This document shows, piece after piece, positions 10,660 through 21,301 of a stretch of 64,000 nucleotides of DNA. The stretch's first letter is position 1. Every line of letters starts with the position of its first letter. Source of the stretch: Apoda limacodes (taxonomy: Eukaryota; Arthropoda; Insecta; Lepidoptera; Limacodidae); NCBI GenBank assembly GCA_946406115.1, contig OX291551.1, forward strand, positions 13,144,001 to 13,208,000, given 5' to 3'. Made by a program: the position numbers and the translations under genes. The notes beneath the pieces were generated by a model. The model was given only the letters and a program-made list of their open reading frames with translations. It ran no database searches and was not told the origin of the DNA.

Positions 10660-10810
10660 GAACAACTTGCGTACAATAAATGAAAATCATTCAGTAAGGT
10701 AATGCACTTAATTAGAGTAAGTTTTATAACATATATGCTTTAAAATTGAAGGTGCTATAGTTTAGCCACAAAATTTGCACAAAAAGCCGCATTTACACGA
10801 TCTAGCCTAC
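10660..10810 (-). repeat. Dispersed repeat, minus copy (partner at 25181-25320)
   Basis: The blocks ATGAAAATCATTCAGTAAGG, TAATGCACT, GTTTTATAACATAT and TAGTTTAGCCACAAAATTTG reappear inverted and in order at 25181-25320. Non-coding. Confidence 0.6.
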
Positions 10811-10949
10811 ATCACAGTCGCAGTTCAGAATATTTTGAGTAAACGCATTAATTGTTTATTTTTATAAAGGTTATTTTCTATTTTGTTGCTTTCTTCCTGT
10901 AGACTAAAGTCATGTTAGAAATCCTAATCTAGGTATCATGGTATATTAT

Positions 10950-11641
10950 ACTAGCTTTTGCCAGCGGCAAATTTGGAATACCTAGGTTGTAGTTAATATA
11001 AAATTTTAACTTTACCTACGGTTAACTTAAGCCAGTTTACAATGCAAGTTAGCCCCTTACCATAACATAACTCCATCTCATCCATTCATCTCTCCAGCTG
11101 TATTAAGGTAATAAATATTTAATTTTATACTATAATGTAAAAAAAAAACACTTAGGTAAAGCCATCGAGGGGAAGGGCTAATTAAACTAGAACTTGTATT
11201 CAAAAAGATTCACATATGCCAAAATTTACATACTGAACCCTGAAATCGAATTTTCTCCCCGCACACATACTTATGAAGGTAGATATTTTTAAATGCCCGT
11301 GCAAAAGTGATACCCCTGGTGTTGCAAGCGTCCATAGGCTACGGTGACCGCTTACCATCAGGCGGGCCGTAAGCTTGTTTGCCACTTTAGCGGTATAAAA
11401 AAAAAAAAAAAATCGTTTATCGACATTGGAATTAACAGCATCCCTTTAATTAAAATAAGCAAGTCTGCGATAGATATAGCTTGCTATATAGCGGAATTTG
11501 ATTATATTTATTTCAACAAAAGCTTTCGAATTTTCTGGGACGAAGAGTAGCCTATGCCTGTCTTGGTCTCTTTAACTACCCCTATGCCGAATTGCATTTC
11601 AAGTGGATAAACTCACCTTCGCATTTATAATATAAGTATGG
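10950..11641 (+). repeat. ACTAGCTTTTGCC-type repeat, interrupted by a LINE end
   Basis: It starts with ACTAGCTTTTGCCAGCGG and ends with TTATAATATAAGTATGGATA, the two ends I know for a very common lepidopteran repeat. The right half (about 11520-11640) has the expected CGAATTTTCTGGGACG and GAGTAGCCTATG motifs. The middle is occupied by the LINE 3' end at 11270-11412. Confidence 0.6.
11270..11412 (+). mobile_element. LINE 3' end (family of 41962-45155) with poly(A)
   Basis: GTGATACCCCTGGTGTTGCA, GCGTCCATAGGCTACGGTGA and CCGCTTACCATCAGGCGG match the 3' end of the long LINE copy, followed by poly(A) at about 11397-11412. It is a heavily 5'-truncated insertion. The ORF on the other strand (61 codons) is antisense to it. 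Confidence 0.8.
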
Positions 11642-11703
11642 ATACTAAAAACAGATGCTCTATAGAAAAAAACGCATTCAATCCAGAACTTAGATAATAA
11701 CTA

Positions 11704-11908
11704 CTTAGTCTGGGTTGCACCAACTAACTTTAATGATAACCAGGAAATACTGTTTGAAAATTTGCATAGTCAGCTATTTATAAACTTAACAAGCATGTCA
11801 AATTTTATCAAACCACTAGCTGGTTAACTTTAAAAATAGATAACGATAGAAATTCCCATTATTGGCGATGGTTAACGTCAAAGTTAGTTGGTGCAACCAA
11901 GCCTTAGT
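11704..11908. mobile_element. MITE with 19-bp terminal inverted repeats
   Basis: GGTTGCACCAACTAACTTT at 11713-11731 is repeated inverted at 11880-11898. The matching pair CTTAGT at 11704-11709 and 11903-11908 could be the target duplication. The 150-bp centre is AT-rich and non-coding. Confidence 0.75.
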
Positions 11909-12213
11909 TACCTATATTGATCATGTAACAAAGTATTTTATTTTTAAAACCAACATTTATTTTTGTGTGTTTATTTTATTAAGAGAATACATACCTATGT
12001 GTTAAACCTAACAAAAAAGAGTTTGAATTTCGGTAGAAACTAAATTACTCTTCAAATAGGTACCAATGATTGGAAAACACAGCATATAACGCGATCTCAA
12101 ACTAAACCGCAAATTTCCTTCAAAGACCATTTTGTGGTTTTAGCCCAGCGTTCGAGCAATTATAAAACATATTTATAGGTAACTAAATAGTTTTAGATGT
12201 ATAGCTCCAAATT

Positions 12214-12470
12214 AAAGTCAAAGTCAATTTATTTTTATTCAAATTAGGTTATTACAAACACTTTTGAATCGTCAAAGTTGTAAAATACTATTTTTTGAAC
12301 CCACACACCCACACTCCGGTTCACAATGTTGTTGATTTCTACCGAGAAGAATCCGGCAAGAAACTCGATAGTTACTCTTTTGAAAATACCATGAAAAAAA
12401 TACAATCAATGGTTTTAAAATAAAAAATTTAAGCGGTACAATTATATAATATTTTCATTTTAATTTGGTT
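12214..12470 (-). mobile_element. Solo LINE 3' end with GTCAAA tail, minus orientation
   Basis: Read on the minus strand it runs from CCAAATTAAAATG through GAGTAACTATCGAGTTTCTT and TTCTCGGTAGAAATCAACAA to a (TTTGAC) tail at 12214. It is collinear with 28749-29018 of the broken LINE. 5'-truncated. Confidence 0.8.
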
Positions 12471-12474
12471 TTTT

Positions 12475-12695
12475 TTTTTTTTATCTTATACTGATTAATT
12501 TATATATTATTATTATTTTATTTATCTTATTGTACACATGTAACGTATGTTGGTAGGCATATCATTGATTACTTTAGATCTAGTGACGTGTACCTATAAT
12601 TGGTTGTGCATTTAATTAAGAAAATTTTAAAATGTGTTTAGATTGTAAGTTTTATTGTAATAACTGTTGGTATACCAAATAAATAAATAAAAAAG
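12475..12695 (+). mobile_element. Probable LINE 3' end with AATA-repeat tail
   Basis: TGTAAGTTTTATTGTAATAA, CTGTTGGTATACC and a short AATAAATAAATAAA tail follow the layout of jockey-like 3' ends in moths. No protein remains. It abuts the solo end at 12214-12470. Confidence 0.4.
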
Positions 12696-12840
12696 ATTTT
12701 AATTTACTTATTGATAGCTTTTGAATATTATAAGGAACTTAGTTGTAACAGTGTTTACATTGGAAATTGTTTATCCTTTTAGATTCATGGGATAAAATAG
12801 ATTATCCTTATAGATAGGTTTTTCTTATAGAAATGTTAAC

Positions 12841-13056
12841 AGGTTATCTTTTTAGATTTACGACTCTAAATAGGTTATCCTCACAAATCTATGGCTCTAA
12901 ATAGTTAACTCTTTTAGATCTATGGCTCTAAATAGGTTATTCTTTTAGACATGTGGCTATAAATAGGTTTTCCTTTTAGGTCTATGACTCTAAATAAATT
13001 ATCCTCATAGATCTATGACTCTAAATAGATTTTCCTCATAGATCTATGGTTCTAAT
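12841..13056 (+). repeat. 31-bp minisatellite, seven units
   Basis: Units start at 12841, 12872, 12903, 12934, 12965, 12996 and 13027 with no length change. The consensus is close to AGGTTATCCTTTTAGATCTA then TGGCTCTAAAT. Decayed material with the same words (ATTATCCTTATAGATAGG) lies just upstream from about 12795. Units are diverged by point changes only. There are no spacers, so it is not a CRISPR-type array. Confidence 0.85.
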
Positions 13057-13378
13057 AGTACCCCGTTTATTGCAGTCATTTTTAGTATTAGTCGTAGTCC
13101 CTAAAATCAGTTAAGTGAAGACAACTTCAAGGGAAAGGCTTTCCAAGGCTCTTCAACGCCGACACGCTGCCCGTTGCATACACCGACCAGTGATACCACG
13201 CCCGCCGAAGCGATAAGTCCCACCATGCCTGTTGTAGTGAAAGGTCACACTACGCCCACTGAAGTGAAAGGTCACACCGAGCTCACCAATTCTTTTTCTC
13301 TTCCGAAACTCCCTAAATTTGGATATCGGCGTAGGATTTTTACGGCAACTCCTCAATTATAGAATAAAACCTACTAAC
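13057..13378. other. GC-richer unassigned stretch with a local GTGAAAGGTCACAC duplication
   Basis: The words GTGAAAGGTCACAC (13238 and 13265), CTACGCCCACT and CCGAAGCGATAAG resemble pieces also seen near 16980. Overlapping frames of 62 and 67 codons exist on the two strands; neither has a recognisable domain. I think it is repeat-derived. Confidence 0.3.
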
Positions 13379-13416
13379 ACTCTCTCTCCATCTCTCTCTC
13401 TCTCTCTCTCTTTCTC
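13379..13416. repeat. (TC)n microsatellite
   Basis: CTCTCTCTCCATCTCTCTCT continuing for about 38 bp. Confidence 0.8.
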
Positions 13417-13479
13417 AAACATAATAAATAATTTACTACTAAAAACTAATTAACTAAATGATTAACCTCGCGAGCATCA

Positions 13480-13660
13480 TACAAACTTTGAACCCCCGTT
13501 TAGGGGGTGAGTTTTGGAAAATCCTTTCTTAGCGCACGCCTACATCATAATAGCTATATATGTGCTAAATTTCAGCTCGATCCGTCAAGTGGTTGGAGCT
13601 GCGCATTGATAGATTAGTCAGTCAGTCAGTTAGTATTAGTTACTTTGGGCTAACGCTAAC
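13480..13660 (+). repeat. Dispersed repeat fragment (AAAATCCTTTCTTA / GTCAGTCAGTCAG type)
   Basis: ACCCCCGTTTAGGGGGTGAG, GGAAAATCCTTTCTTAGCG and TAGTCAGTCAGTCAGTTAG are in the same order as in the related pieces at 14470-14765 and 34255-34440. Non-coding. Confidence 0.55.
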
Positions 13661-13959
13661 TTTAATCCGCGACTTTGTTTACGTAGAAGGTGAAAATATT
13701 TGTAAACAATACGTACCGCCCTTCCGCCTCAGGACTCTGCCGGCCTCGCACATCATAAATGTGCGTGCAGTACTTGATCATTATTTTGCTGCGATGTTAA
13801 TTTAAAACTGCCATATGTCCTAAGACATTCATTCAAATCGAATGATGTAAAGGGCAATTTCGTTTTAAATTAAATACTTGTGAAGAATAGCGTATTTATT
13901 TGGATAAGGATTAATATCATGTTTATAAACACCGTCGCAAATAATCTATTATTTTGGAA
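13661..13959. other. No supported feature
   Basis: The 70-codon frame covering 13593-13805 begins inside the repeat above and has no domain. Confidence 0.35.
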
Positions 13960-14327
13960 CAAATTTGGTAAGCATAAAAAAGGTTATAGTGAGCCTACCT
14001 TAGAAGATAGACATATGCTGTCGCAGACTTATTTTTATAACTTTTAGAGGGAAACAATTTTGGCATAAATGATTTTTGAGAAACTTTAACCGTTTACGCA
14101 GCGCACGCAGCGAAAGCTCTCAAAAGAAAAAAAACCACGATTATGAAACATTCTTTATTGGTGCTCCGCTCTTGTTGGTCTTGGCGTAATGATATATAGC
14201 CTATAACGTTCCTCGATAAATGGGCTATCTAACACTGAATTTTTTCAAATAGGACCAGTGGTTCCTTAGATTAGTGCATTCAAGCCAACAAACAAACAAA
14301 TTCTTCAACTTTATAATATAAGTATAG
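13960..14327 (+). repeat. Dispersed repeat ending TTATAATATAAGTATAG
   Basis: CTTGGCGTAATGATATATAG, GATAAATGGGCTATCTAACA and ACAAACAAACAAATTCTTCA precede the terminal TTATAATATAAGTATAG, the usual 3' end of the ACTAGCTTTTGCC-type repeats. Confidence 0.55.
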
Positions 14328-14469
14328 AAGAAGAAATGCTTATGTTTTTGAGTGAGTTTACCTTTTTTGAATAAAATCGAATTGAGATGTCAAACATGTG
14401 TCAAAATAAAATGTGATTTAAAACAAAAGCACTAAGGTGTATTGATATTAACTTCGAAGCAAATGACCA

Positions 14470-14765
14470 CCAAAATAACTTTCTACCCATTTTAAACCCT
14501 GTTAGGGGATGAATTTCAATAAAATACGAAACACGTCTTCCACCAATTCTGTTAAAAAAAGATTATGCAAAATTTGAAGGAGATTGGACCGAGGAATCAC
14601 GTTGTCCCATACAAACTTTGCCCCCCTTTTTCACCCCCTTAGGGGTAGAATTTCGGAAAATCCTTTCTTATCGGATGCCTACGTAATACAAAGAACACAC
14701 CCTCCAAGTTTCAGGTCTCTACGATGAGCGGTTTACGCTGTGCGTTGATCCATCAGTCTTTCAGG
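14470..14765 (+). repeat. Dispersed repeat fragment related to 13480-13660
   Basis: CACCCCCTTAGGGGTAGAAT, CGGAAAATCCTTTCTTATCG, GATGCCTACGTAATA and TGTGCGTTGATCCATCAGTC are in the same order as the copy about 1 kb upstream. Confidence 0.55.
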
Positions 14766-15199
14766 ACAAAGCATTTTATATGTATAGATTACTTTAAATG
14801 AATAGATATATGTAATAGACGTTTAAAATACTGACTAAAATTAAATTACCGATAGAAAATCTTAGAGCAACTTATTTAGAGACAGTCAAGACTCAATATT
14901 TATCGACCCAAAAAAAATAAAGTAGCTGTGTGCTTAAAGAATATAAGTATTAACCTTTTACTTATAGTTTTTTGAATATATTCCTTTAGGGCTAACAATA
15001 CAATTTCAAATTCAAATCAATTAAAAGCTGGCCCAGTACACATGGTATTTGAAATACCTTCGTTTATTTCATATATTACGTTTTCGTAGAATGAGACTTA
15101 TTGCGGATATTTGAAAATCTTACATATTTTTTTTTCACCTACTTACTTAATAACCAGATTTTTTTTAGTTACAAAAACACCCTATATTGGCGTGCAAAT
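14766..15199. other. No supported feature
   Basis: AT-rich spacer. Confidence 0.35.
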
Positions 15200-15985
15200 T
15201 TATTTTTTATTTTTTTATACTACTAGGGTGGCAAACAAGCTCACGATCTACCTAATGGCAACCGTAACCGTAGCATATGGACGCTTGCAGCACCATGGGT
15301 ATCACTAGCGCGTTGCCGACCCTTTATAAATCTATATCTTCTTTCTTGAAGAACCCCATACTGTAGTCTTTAGAGATAACCATGGCAGGGAGCCCAAGCG
15401 TTCGCGGGAGGAATTTTCTCTGAAACCGTACAGTAGGCGACCATTCTAAAGTGTAAGAATTAATTGCCTGCCGATCGCAAGCGGTACGATTGTAGAATCT
15501 AGCCGTGGGCATCATTCCAGACGATTCCTCAGAACAGATCTCATTGTACAAGCGGAATAACACACACAGAAAGGCTAAGTATCTCTTAAGTAAGTCTCTT
15601 CTCAGATTTAAGGGCTTGATACGGCATGTGGGTTTGGGATCGTCGACAAATTCTTATAGTCCATCGTTGAACCGATTCAAAAGGGCCAAGCTGGTATTTG
15701 GGTGTACCCGCCCAGAGATGGCAGCAGTACTACATATGGGGCCGAACTTGTAACTTATAAAGCAGCAACCTTTGCCCCGACGTGAAGTATTGCTTCGCTC
15801 TGTTGAGTTCACCAATTTTTATGGACGCGAGCTTCTCCTTGTCTTGCAGATGATCTCGGAACTGAACATCCAAACATGTCAACACCAAAGCTCCCAATGC
15901 TCTTGGAGATGGTGAGAGTTTTGGAATTGTGGGACAACATTGAATGAGGTTTTCTTAGCGGTGAATGTCGGTGCGGTGCGGTCAC
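15200..15985 (-). pseudogene. 5'-truncated LINE, minus strand (family of 41962-45155)
   Basis: The 3' UTR lies at about 15216-15310 with its poly(A) on the low-coordinate side. The C-terminal tail of the polymerase protein follows upward on the minus strand, with recognisable pieces LFRLYNEICSEES, RFYNRTACDRQ, PTVRFQRKFLPRTL and DYSMGFFKKE. Antisense of the KLGVLNRAK and RIPMLLEME-equivalent region is at 15810-15930. Several frameshifts and a small deletion near 15380 break the frame. Not functional. Confidence 0.8.
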
Positions 15986-16848
15986 ATATGTAAATTCATA
16001 CACATGCACACACATATATATATATGCGCCATTATAAAAAGTGCCACAAAAGAGATTAGCGTCATATTGACAGGTTATATTTTTGCAGTTTATATTTATA
16101 TAGTAATTTCGTGTTTTTATGTTTTATAACTCGTTAATATAAATTGGTACCACCCACCGTGAGACCGTCGCGCCGCATACGTTTTCTATTATTGTTTGTT
16201 GTTTCACCTACGTTTCTGTTTTTTGCAAATCTAGTGGGAATCGACCTTGTTTATAAACATTACTGTTTAAAATCTAAAAAGTTCTACCGGTGGAAAAAAA
16301 ATTAATATAGTAACCTTATTAAGGGAATATCTTATTAAGATTGCTATTCAAATTTATTATCCGTATTAAAGTTTCTATAAGTACGTCTGTACTTACGACT
16401 GATTCCAATTGTTAGCACGCCGATGACTGCTAATATAAATATGATAACAGTGATCCAACTCAGCAGAGAATTTGCCCAGAATTATATATTTATTTAGGTC
16501 TCCGATTTTTATGAATTATGGTTATAAGTATAATGTCTTTTATAGAACCAAAATAATAATTGCAAAATTAATAAAAAGAAGGTCAATCTAACCAAACACA
16601 CATATTACCTTGAAACCATAAATCACTCATTTTTTCTTTTCTCTTAAAGTACACATAGTGTTTCCATGGAAATCAATCTTTCAACAAATGAATGCCCTGA
16701 TATTTTTCGAAAGCACAATTAATTAGATCAGGGAGCTTTTAAGGAAAGGTAGTACATTCCCGTACTTGCATATATTTTCCTTACGAATTCCCGAGTCTGG
16801 CGTACTCAAGACTATTGCAATAACCTCCTAGGTATTTATTTATATTTT
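15986..16848. other. No supported gene; short (CA)n/(TA)n run at 15999-16024
   Basis: ACACATGCACACACATATAT at the left end is simple sequence. The rest is AT-rich with no recognised repeat. Confidence 0.35.
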
Positions 16849-17045
16849 ACTAGCTGGCCTGGCAGAAGTTGTCTTGCCCTTAAACATGATGCGCTGCAGC
16901 GCCCTCTAGGGGCGAGTTATAGAAAAATGGACAACGATTTAGATGTGCCAACTTTCATAGTGGTTTGTGCAGTGCGCCAGTCCAAATCTACGCCGACCGA
17001 AGCGATGCCAGTGTATATGCCAGACTTTTCGGGAGGAAGTTAGGA
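16849..17045 (+). repeat. ACTAGCTGGCC-type repeat fragment
   Basis: ACTAGCTGGCCTGGCAGAAG, TTGCCCTTAAACATGATGCG and TGCAGCGCCCTCTAGGGG match the starts of the pieces at 46412 and 59663. Confidence 0.55.
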
Positions 17046-18361
17046 CTTGGCCCATTTTAAAGAGAGTTTTTTTCGATAGTTATAATAATACCCTTATAAT
17101 ACAAAAACTATAAATTAAATTTACCTAAGGAAAAAAAGAATAGTAAAAAGTAGGAAAAAGCGGTTAAAATTGAGTTATTAGAATGGTTGTTTCATTTTGT
17201 GTTTCGAAATCATTTTAGTTTTAATGGATACCGTAAATAAAACAAAGCAAAAAGCTTTACGCTAAAAATACGCCATCTTTGTTGTGAAATGACAAACGCT
17301 TTGTGAAAGCACGAGACCACTTTATTAGTTTACGTTGGGTAAATGAAAATAAAAGCAACAGGCAATTCAATTACAGAGATCTCTTAGGTTTAGATTTAAA
17401 GTAACCTTACTAGTCTTTTGCTATATTCACTTACATTTTTACAATATTAAATTTTCTGTATGCTGTCCTACTTGGTGTTTTAAATTAATAGTAAATTGTG
17501 TATTAAAAGCGGTAAGGAGAAAACGACTAAAGAAAGGTTATCTAAAAGCCTAAGGCCGATGGGCGAAGACTTTAATGATTTGACTTTGTTATTTACATAC
17601 CACCTGTGTTACACACAATGTTTTTCATTACATTTGCGAGTAAATAAATAAGAATAAAAGGTGAATAAATAAATAAATAAACTAACCGAAACACATCAAT
17701 TGAAATGGCGGGAATAGAATTAGAGAAAAAACATTACTACCAGATGGCGGATAGATATCTAGAGAATTTATAAATTAAAAAGTTTTGACTGAAGTTGTAG
17801 TGTGCGCGTAGTTCATGTTTTGAACAGACGCTTTTATACATATTAAATAGAAAAGGCGCTGCATTACGGCCAGTTCTATAAACGCGCGTTTTACTTTGAG
17901 AAAAGTAAAATTTACAAAATAAAGACCGTGGGAAAATAAATTAACAGTTATGTCACAACGTCTTTATACCTATGTTTTCCAAACTTGGATATGTATTAAT
18001 ACTAGATCATGCCAGCGTCCCCGCCCGCCCTAAATTCGGTTATCGGCGTAGAACTCCTTAATTAGACTAATGACGTTTGCTATAGCAAGCTAAAGTTCGT
18101 TTAAGCTCGGTTATAGTTATTACCGCGGGAAAACTTGAATTTTTCGGGAGAAAAAGTAGCCTTTGTTCTATTCCAGGACCTAACCTATATGGTATTTTAT
18201 ACGGTCAACAATACATTTTGGTAACCAAAAAATGAAAGTTTTTTTTTATTTCTTCATTTATTATTGTTAGAAAGTAATTTTATTGTAACATATGTGTCCT
18301 TTAATATACCTATGTACGTTACAACTAACCTCTGACACTACTGTCACCAAGAAGCTTATAT
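17046..18361. other. No gene; repeat remnant at about 18000-18200
   Basis: ATTCGGTTATCGGCGTAGAA, CTTGAATTTTTCGGGAGAAA and AAGTAGCCTTTGTTCTATTC at 18030-18180 are decayed ACTAG-type repeat motifs. The remainder is AT-rich without features. Confidence 0.4.
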
Positions 18362-19684
18362 ACTACTCTGTCAAGAAAGTACCGGGAAAAGATCAATAAT
18401 ACACAAACTGTTTGTTAATCATCCAAATTTATTTTATCACCTTCAAAGTATGCTCCTTCAGAAACGATACACTTACGCCAACGAATAATCCAATCATCAA
18501 AACATTTTTTAAACGCTGTTTCCGGAATTGAATTCAGTTCTCGGCGCGAATTCTCCTTTATGTCTTCTACCGATTGAAAACGGGTGCCACGAAGTGGTAA
18601 TTTGAGTTTAGGAAAAAGAAAGAAGTCGGCAGGAGCCATATCTGGTGAATATGGTGGTTGCTCGATGGTATTTGTTGAGTGTTTGGTCAAAAATTCTTTC
18701 ACAATGATGGCCTTGTGCGAAGGCGCATTATCGTGGTGCAAAATCCAAGAATTTTCATTCCACAAATCTGGCCTTTTTCGTCGAATTTGCTCTCTTAAAT
18801 GCCGCATAACGCTCAAATAATATTCTTTATTTACCGTTTGACCTTCCGGCAAGAATTCCGAGTGCACAACACCGCGATAGTCAAAGAAAACAGTCAACAT
18901 GACTTTGACTTTTGATCGACTTTGGCGTGGTTTCTTCGGTTTCGGTTCAGTTGGAAGGCGCCACTCCGAAGCTTGTTGACTAGTTTGCATGTCAAACTCG
19001 TAAACCCACGTCTCGTCACCAGTAACAATGCGTTTCATGAATGTTGGGTCGGAATTGACTCGTTCTAGCATGTCCTCAGCGACTCTCATGCGATTGAGTT
19101 TTTGGAGAAAATTCAGGTCTTTTGGGACTAGCCGAGCGGTAACATGTTTCATACCCAAATGATTAGTTAAAATAGTACGGATCGACTCGTGAGATACAGA
19201 AAGTTCGGCGGCTATCTCTCTCAAAGTTGAATGAGGATTTTCAGTCACTATTTCCTTCACTTTTGCGATGTTAACTTCAGTTGCAGACGTTGATGGCCTA
19301 CCAGAGCGAGGCAAATCTTCCATCACATCTCGACCGCTTTTGAACGCTTTGTACCACTCATAAACACGTGTTTTTGATAAAGTCGAATCACCGTAAGCCT
19401 TCTGTAACATTTTCAGTGACTCCGAACACGAAATTCCATTGGCGATGCAAAATTTAAGACAAACTCTTTGTTCAATGTTTTTGTCCATTATGAAATTCGC
19501 AATACACACTAGATATGATATAACTAAAAACAGCACTGTATTTAATATAAATAACAGATGCAACTCAAACTCCGCGCCAAAATAGAAAACAGTTGTGCCA
19601 ATCTAACAACAACAAAAAAAACAAAAATTTGAATTTGGAACCATAAACAAATCATCCATTCCCGATACTTTGTTGACTGAAGGT
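18362..19684 (-). mobile_element. Full-length mariner element
   Basis: A 1.3-kb element holding one complete transposase gene. The left end, GTCAAGAAAGTACCGGGAA at 18370-18388, is inverted at the right end, where the minus strand reads GTCAACAAAGTATCGGGAA (about 19657-19675). The outermost few bases differ (CTACTCT against CCTTCA), so the exact ends next to the TA target are uncertain by a few bp. Nothing is nested inside it and the gene has no break, so it is the youngest-looking transposon in the window. Confidence 0.9.
18415..19488 (-). CDS. Mariner (DD34D) transposase, 357 aa, apparently intact
   Basis: Cuts and pastes the element through its terminal repeats. I chose the ATG at 19488 (MDKNIEQRVCLKFC) because it is where mariner transposases of this group begin; an in-frame ATG 25 codons earlier lies in non-coding flank. 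Two helix-turn-helix units cover roughly residues 1-110 (ESLKMLQKAYG, then SRPSTS-like linker SGRPSTS, then LREIAAELSVSHESIR). The linker motif equivalent to WVPHEL is VPKDL. The catalytic triad is present: D in GDETWVYEFD, D in HHDNAPSH, D in SPDMAPADF, with 34 residues between the second and third. The length is normal. No stop or frameshift. Insects often have such copies mis-annotated as SETMAR-like. Expression is unknown. Confidence 0.93.
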   Translation of the reverse strand: MDKNIEQRVCLKFCIANGISCSESLKMLQKAYGDSTLSKTRVYEWYKAFKSGRDVMEDLPRSGRPSTSATEVNIAKVKEIVTENPHSTLREIAAELSVSHESIRTILTNHLGMKHVTARLVPKDLNFLQKLNRMRVAEDMLERVNSDPTFMKRIVTGDETWVYEFDMQTSQQASEWRLPTEPKPKKPRQSRSKVKVMLTVFFDYRGVVHSEFLPEGQTVNKEYYLSVMRHLREQIRRKRPDLWNENSWILHHDNAPSHKAIIVKEFLTKHSTNTIEQPPYSPDMAPADFFLFPKLKLPLRGTRFQSVEDIKENSRRELNSIPETAFKKCFDDWIIRWRKCIVSEGAYFEGDKINLDD

Positions 19685-20727
19685 ATATATAAGCTTCTAT
19701 ATTATGTAATGCAATGTCTTTACGTGACGATAGTAATATTATATAACATATTTTACCTGTTTATATTAATTGTAGAGCCCCTCTTAACTTTCTAAACAAT
19801 TCTTCCGTCAGTGAAGTCGGTCAAGTCTAGCAAGAGGTAAAATACATATCATCTTTTCTAACATATTACCCATATTTCTTCAATAAACTACAAATTTTAT
19901 TCCGAAAACAAAGTTAATAAATAAATTTCGAAAACGTTTTAAAATCATAACACAAGCGAATTTCACTTAGCTCTTACGTGGTTATCAGTTAACTTGTTAA
20001 AACTGATTGAACAGTCTCGAGTTTACTATTAATATGAAATTCCTTTCCCAATTAACATAGTTTTAGTAATATCCTGTTGTCCAATTATAAAGTAATAAAT
20101 TGATAGCAAACAACTTAACTACGTCTGCTTGTTGGAGTAGCAACAGTTTTCAACACAAATTAATTTGAGTAAAAACAACATAGAAAATTCATCAAATATT
20201 CAGGCGTATTAGCTATGGTAACCAGTCATAATAAGGTGGGTCCTATGCTTGTTTGCTACCTAAGTATAAAAAAACAACAAAAGAAACCCGCAGACAAAAC
20301 TAATTAAGTGTACTTATTGCCTTGCAGTCGAATGTCAACCTAATGTCGTTTTGTTTGAAGTTTGCTTAGAAATAAATATTGATAAATTAGTAGCACTAAT
20401 ATTTAAGTAAGTGTTTTTAGCATGGCCTACTAGTGGACCGGTACTTTATCCTTAAATTAAGTTACGTAGTCCGAAACTTTTCGTTCTTAATTAGACTTTC
20501 CTTCTAAATTACTATTTGCTAATTTCGTTATCCTAACAAACTTTTGAAATTCATTACATAAATCCAATAAAGAACAAAATAAAATTGCTTATACAGTCAA
20601 TTATAGAACTTAAGTTGTGTTAAGAAATTATTTTACTTAAAAAAAAAACAATTTAAACCAAGAAGGCTTACATTGTTTTTTTTTATAATAATAACCAAGA
20701 CAGTATTGTGATACTCCCTCATTGCAC
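19685..20727. other. No supported feature
   Basis: AT-rich DNA between mariner and a LINE fragment; no open frame with a recognisable domain. Confidence 0.35.
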
Positions 20728-21036
20728 TATCTAAGCGTCCGCGGGAGGAAGTTTCTTGAAAACTAGGTGTGGAGATGAACTGCCGCTTGCGAACGTTGCA
20801 ATGATAGAGAGTAGATACGCGTGGGCTATCATTTCGAACAATTCCTCAGAACACATTCCATTATACAAACGGTAGAACACACGGGAGTCAAACTTTCTCC
20901 TCAGCATTAAAGGTTCGATGCAGCCTGTTAGTTAGGGATCATTGAGGATTCTCTCAGCCTGTCGTTGAACCGAGTCAAAAGAGCCAAGCAGGTCTCCGGG
21001 TGCACCCGCCCAAAGATAGCAGCAGTACTCTATAAT
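20728..21036 (-). pseudogene. LINE fragment, minus strand (family of 41962-45155)
   Basis: Antisense of the C-terminal region: AAGCGTCCGCGGGAGGAAGT, AACAATTCCTCAGAACACAT, CGTTGAACCGAGTCAAAAGA and CGGGTGCACCCGCCCA appear in the same order as the reverse of 44630-44940. Both ends are missing. Confidence 0.75.
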
Positions 21037-21301
21037 GCGTGTTCATTTTTTGGGACACCAGCCAGCATCATTGTGTACTTTACACACTATTCGATGTATG
21101 CAAATTTCCTCACGATCACGAAGTGTAAGGCTTAAACGCCAGCCTTTTAGAATGGAAAGAGACGCTGTGTGTAACGCCAACCTACTAGGCAACACCGGTT
21201 TCCTAAAAAAATATATTTAGACTTACATACCTACATACCACAGAAACTGAGATCCTTCATTTTTTTGAAGTCGTTTTGTCATGCAAAAATAACCGTTAAA
21301 C
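21037..21301. other. No supported feature
   Basis: Unassigned spacer. A 61-codon frame here has no domain. Confidence 0.3.

Noticed and set aside
12841..13056. CRISPR-like array
   Set aside because: The units are contiguous 31-bp repeats with no unique spacers, in a eukaryotic genome.
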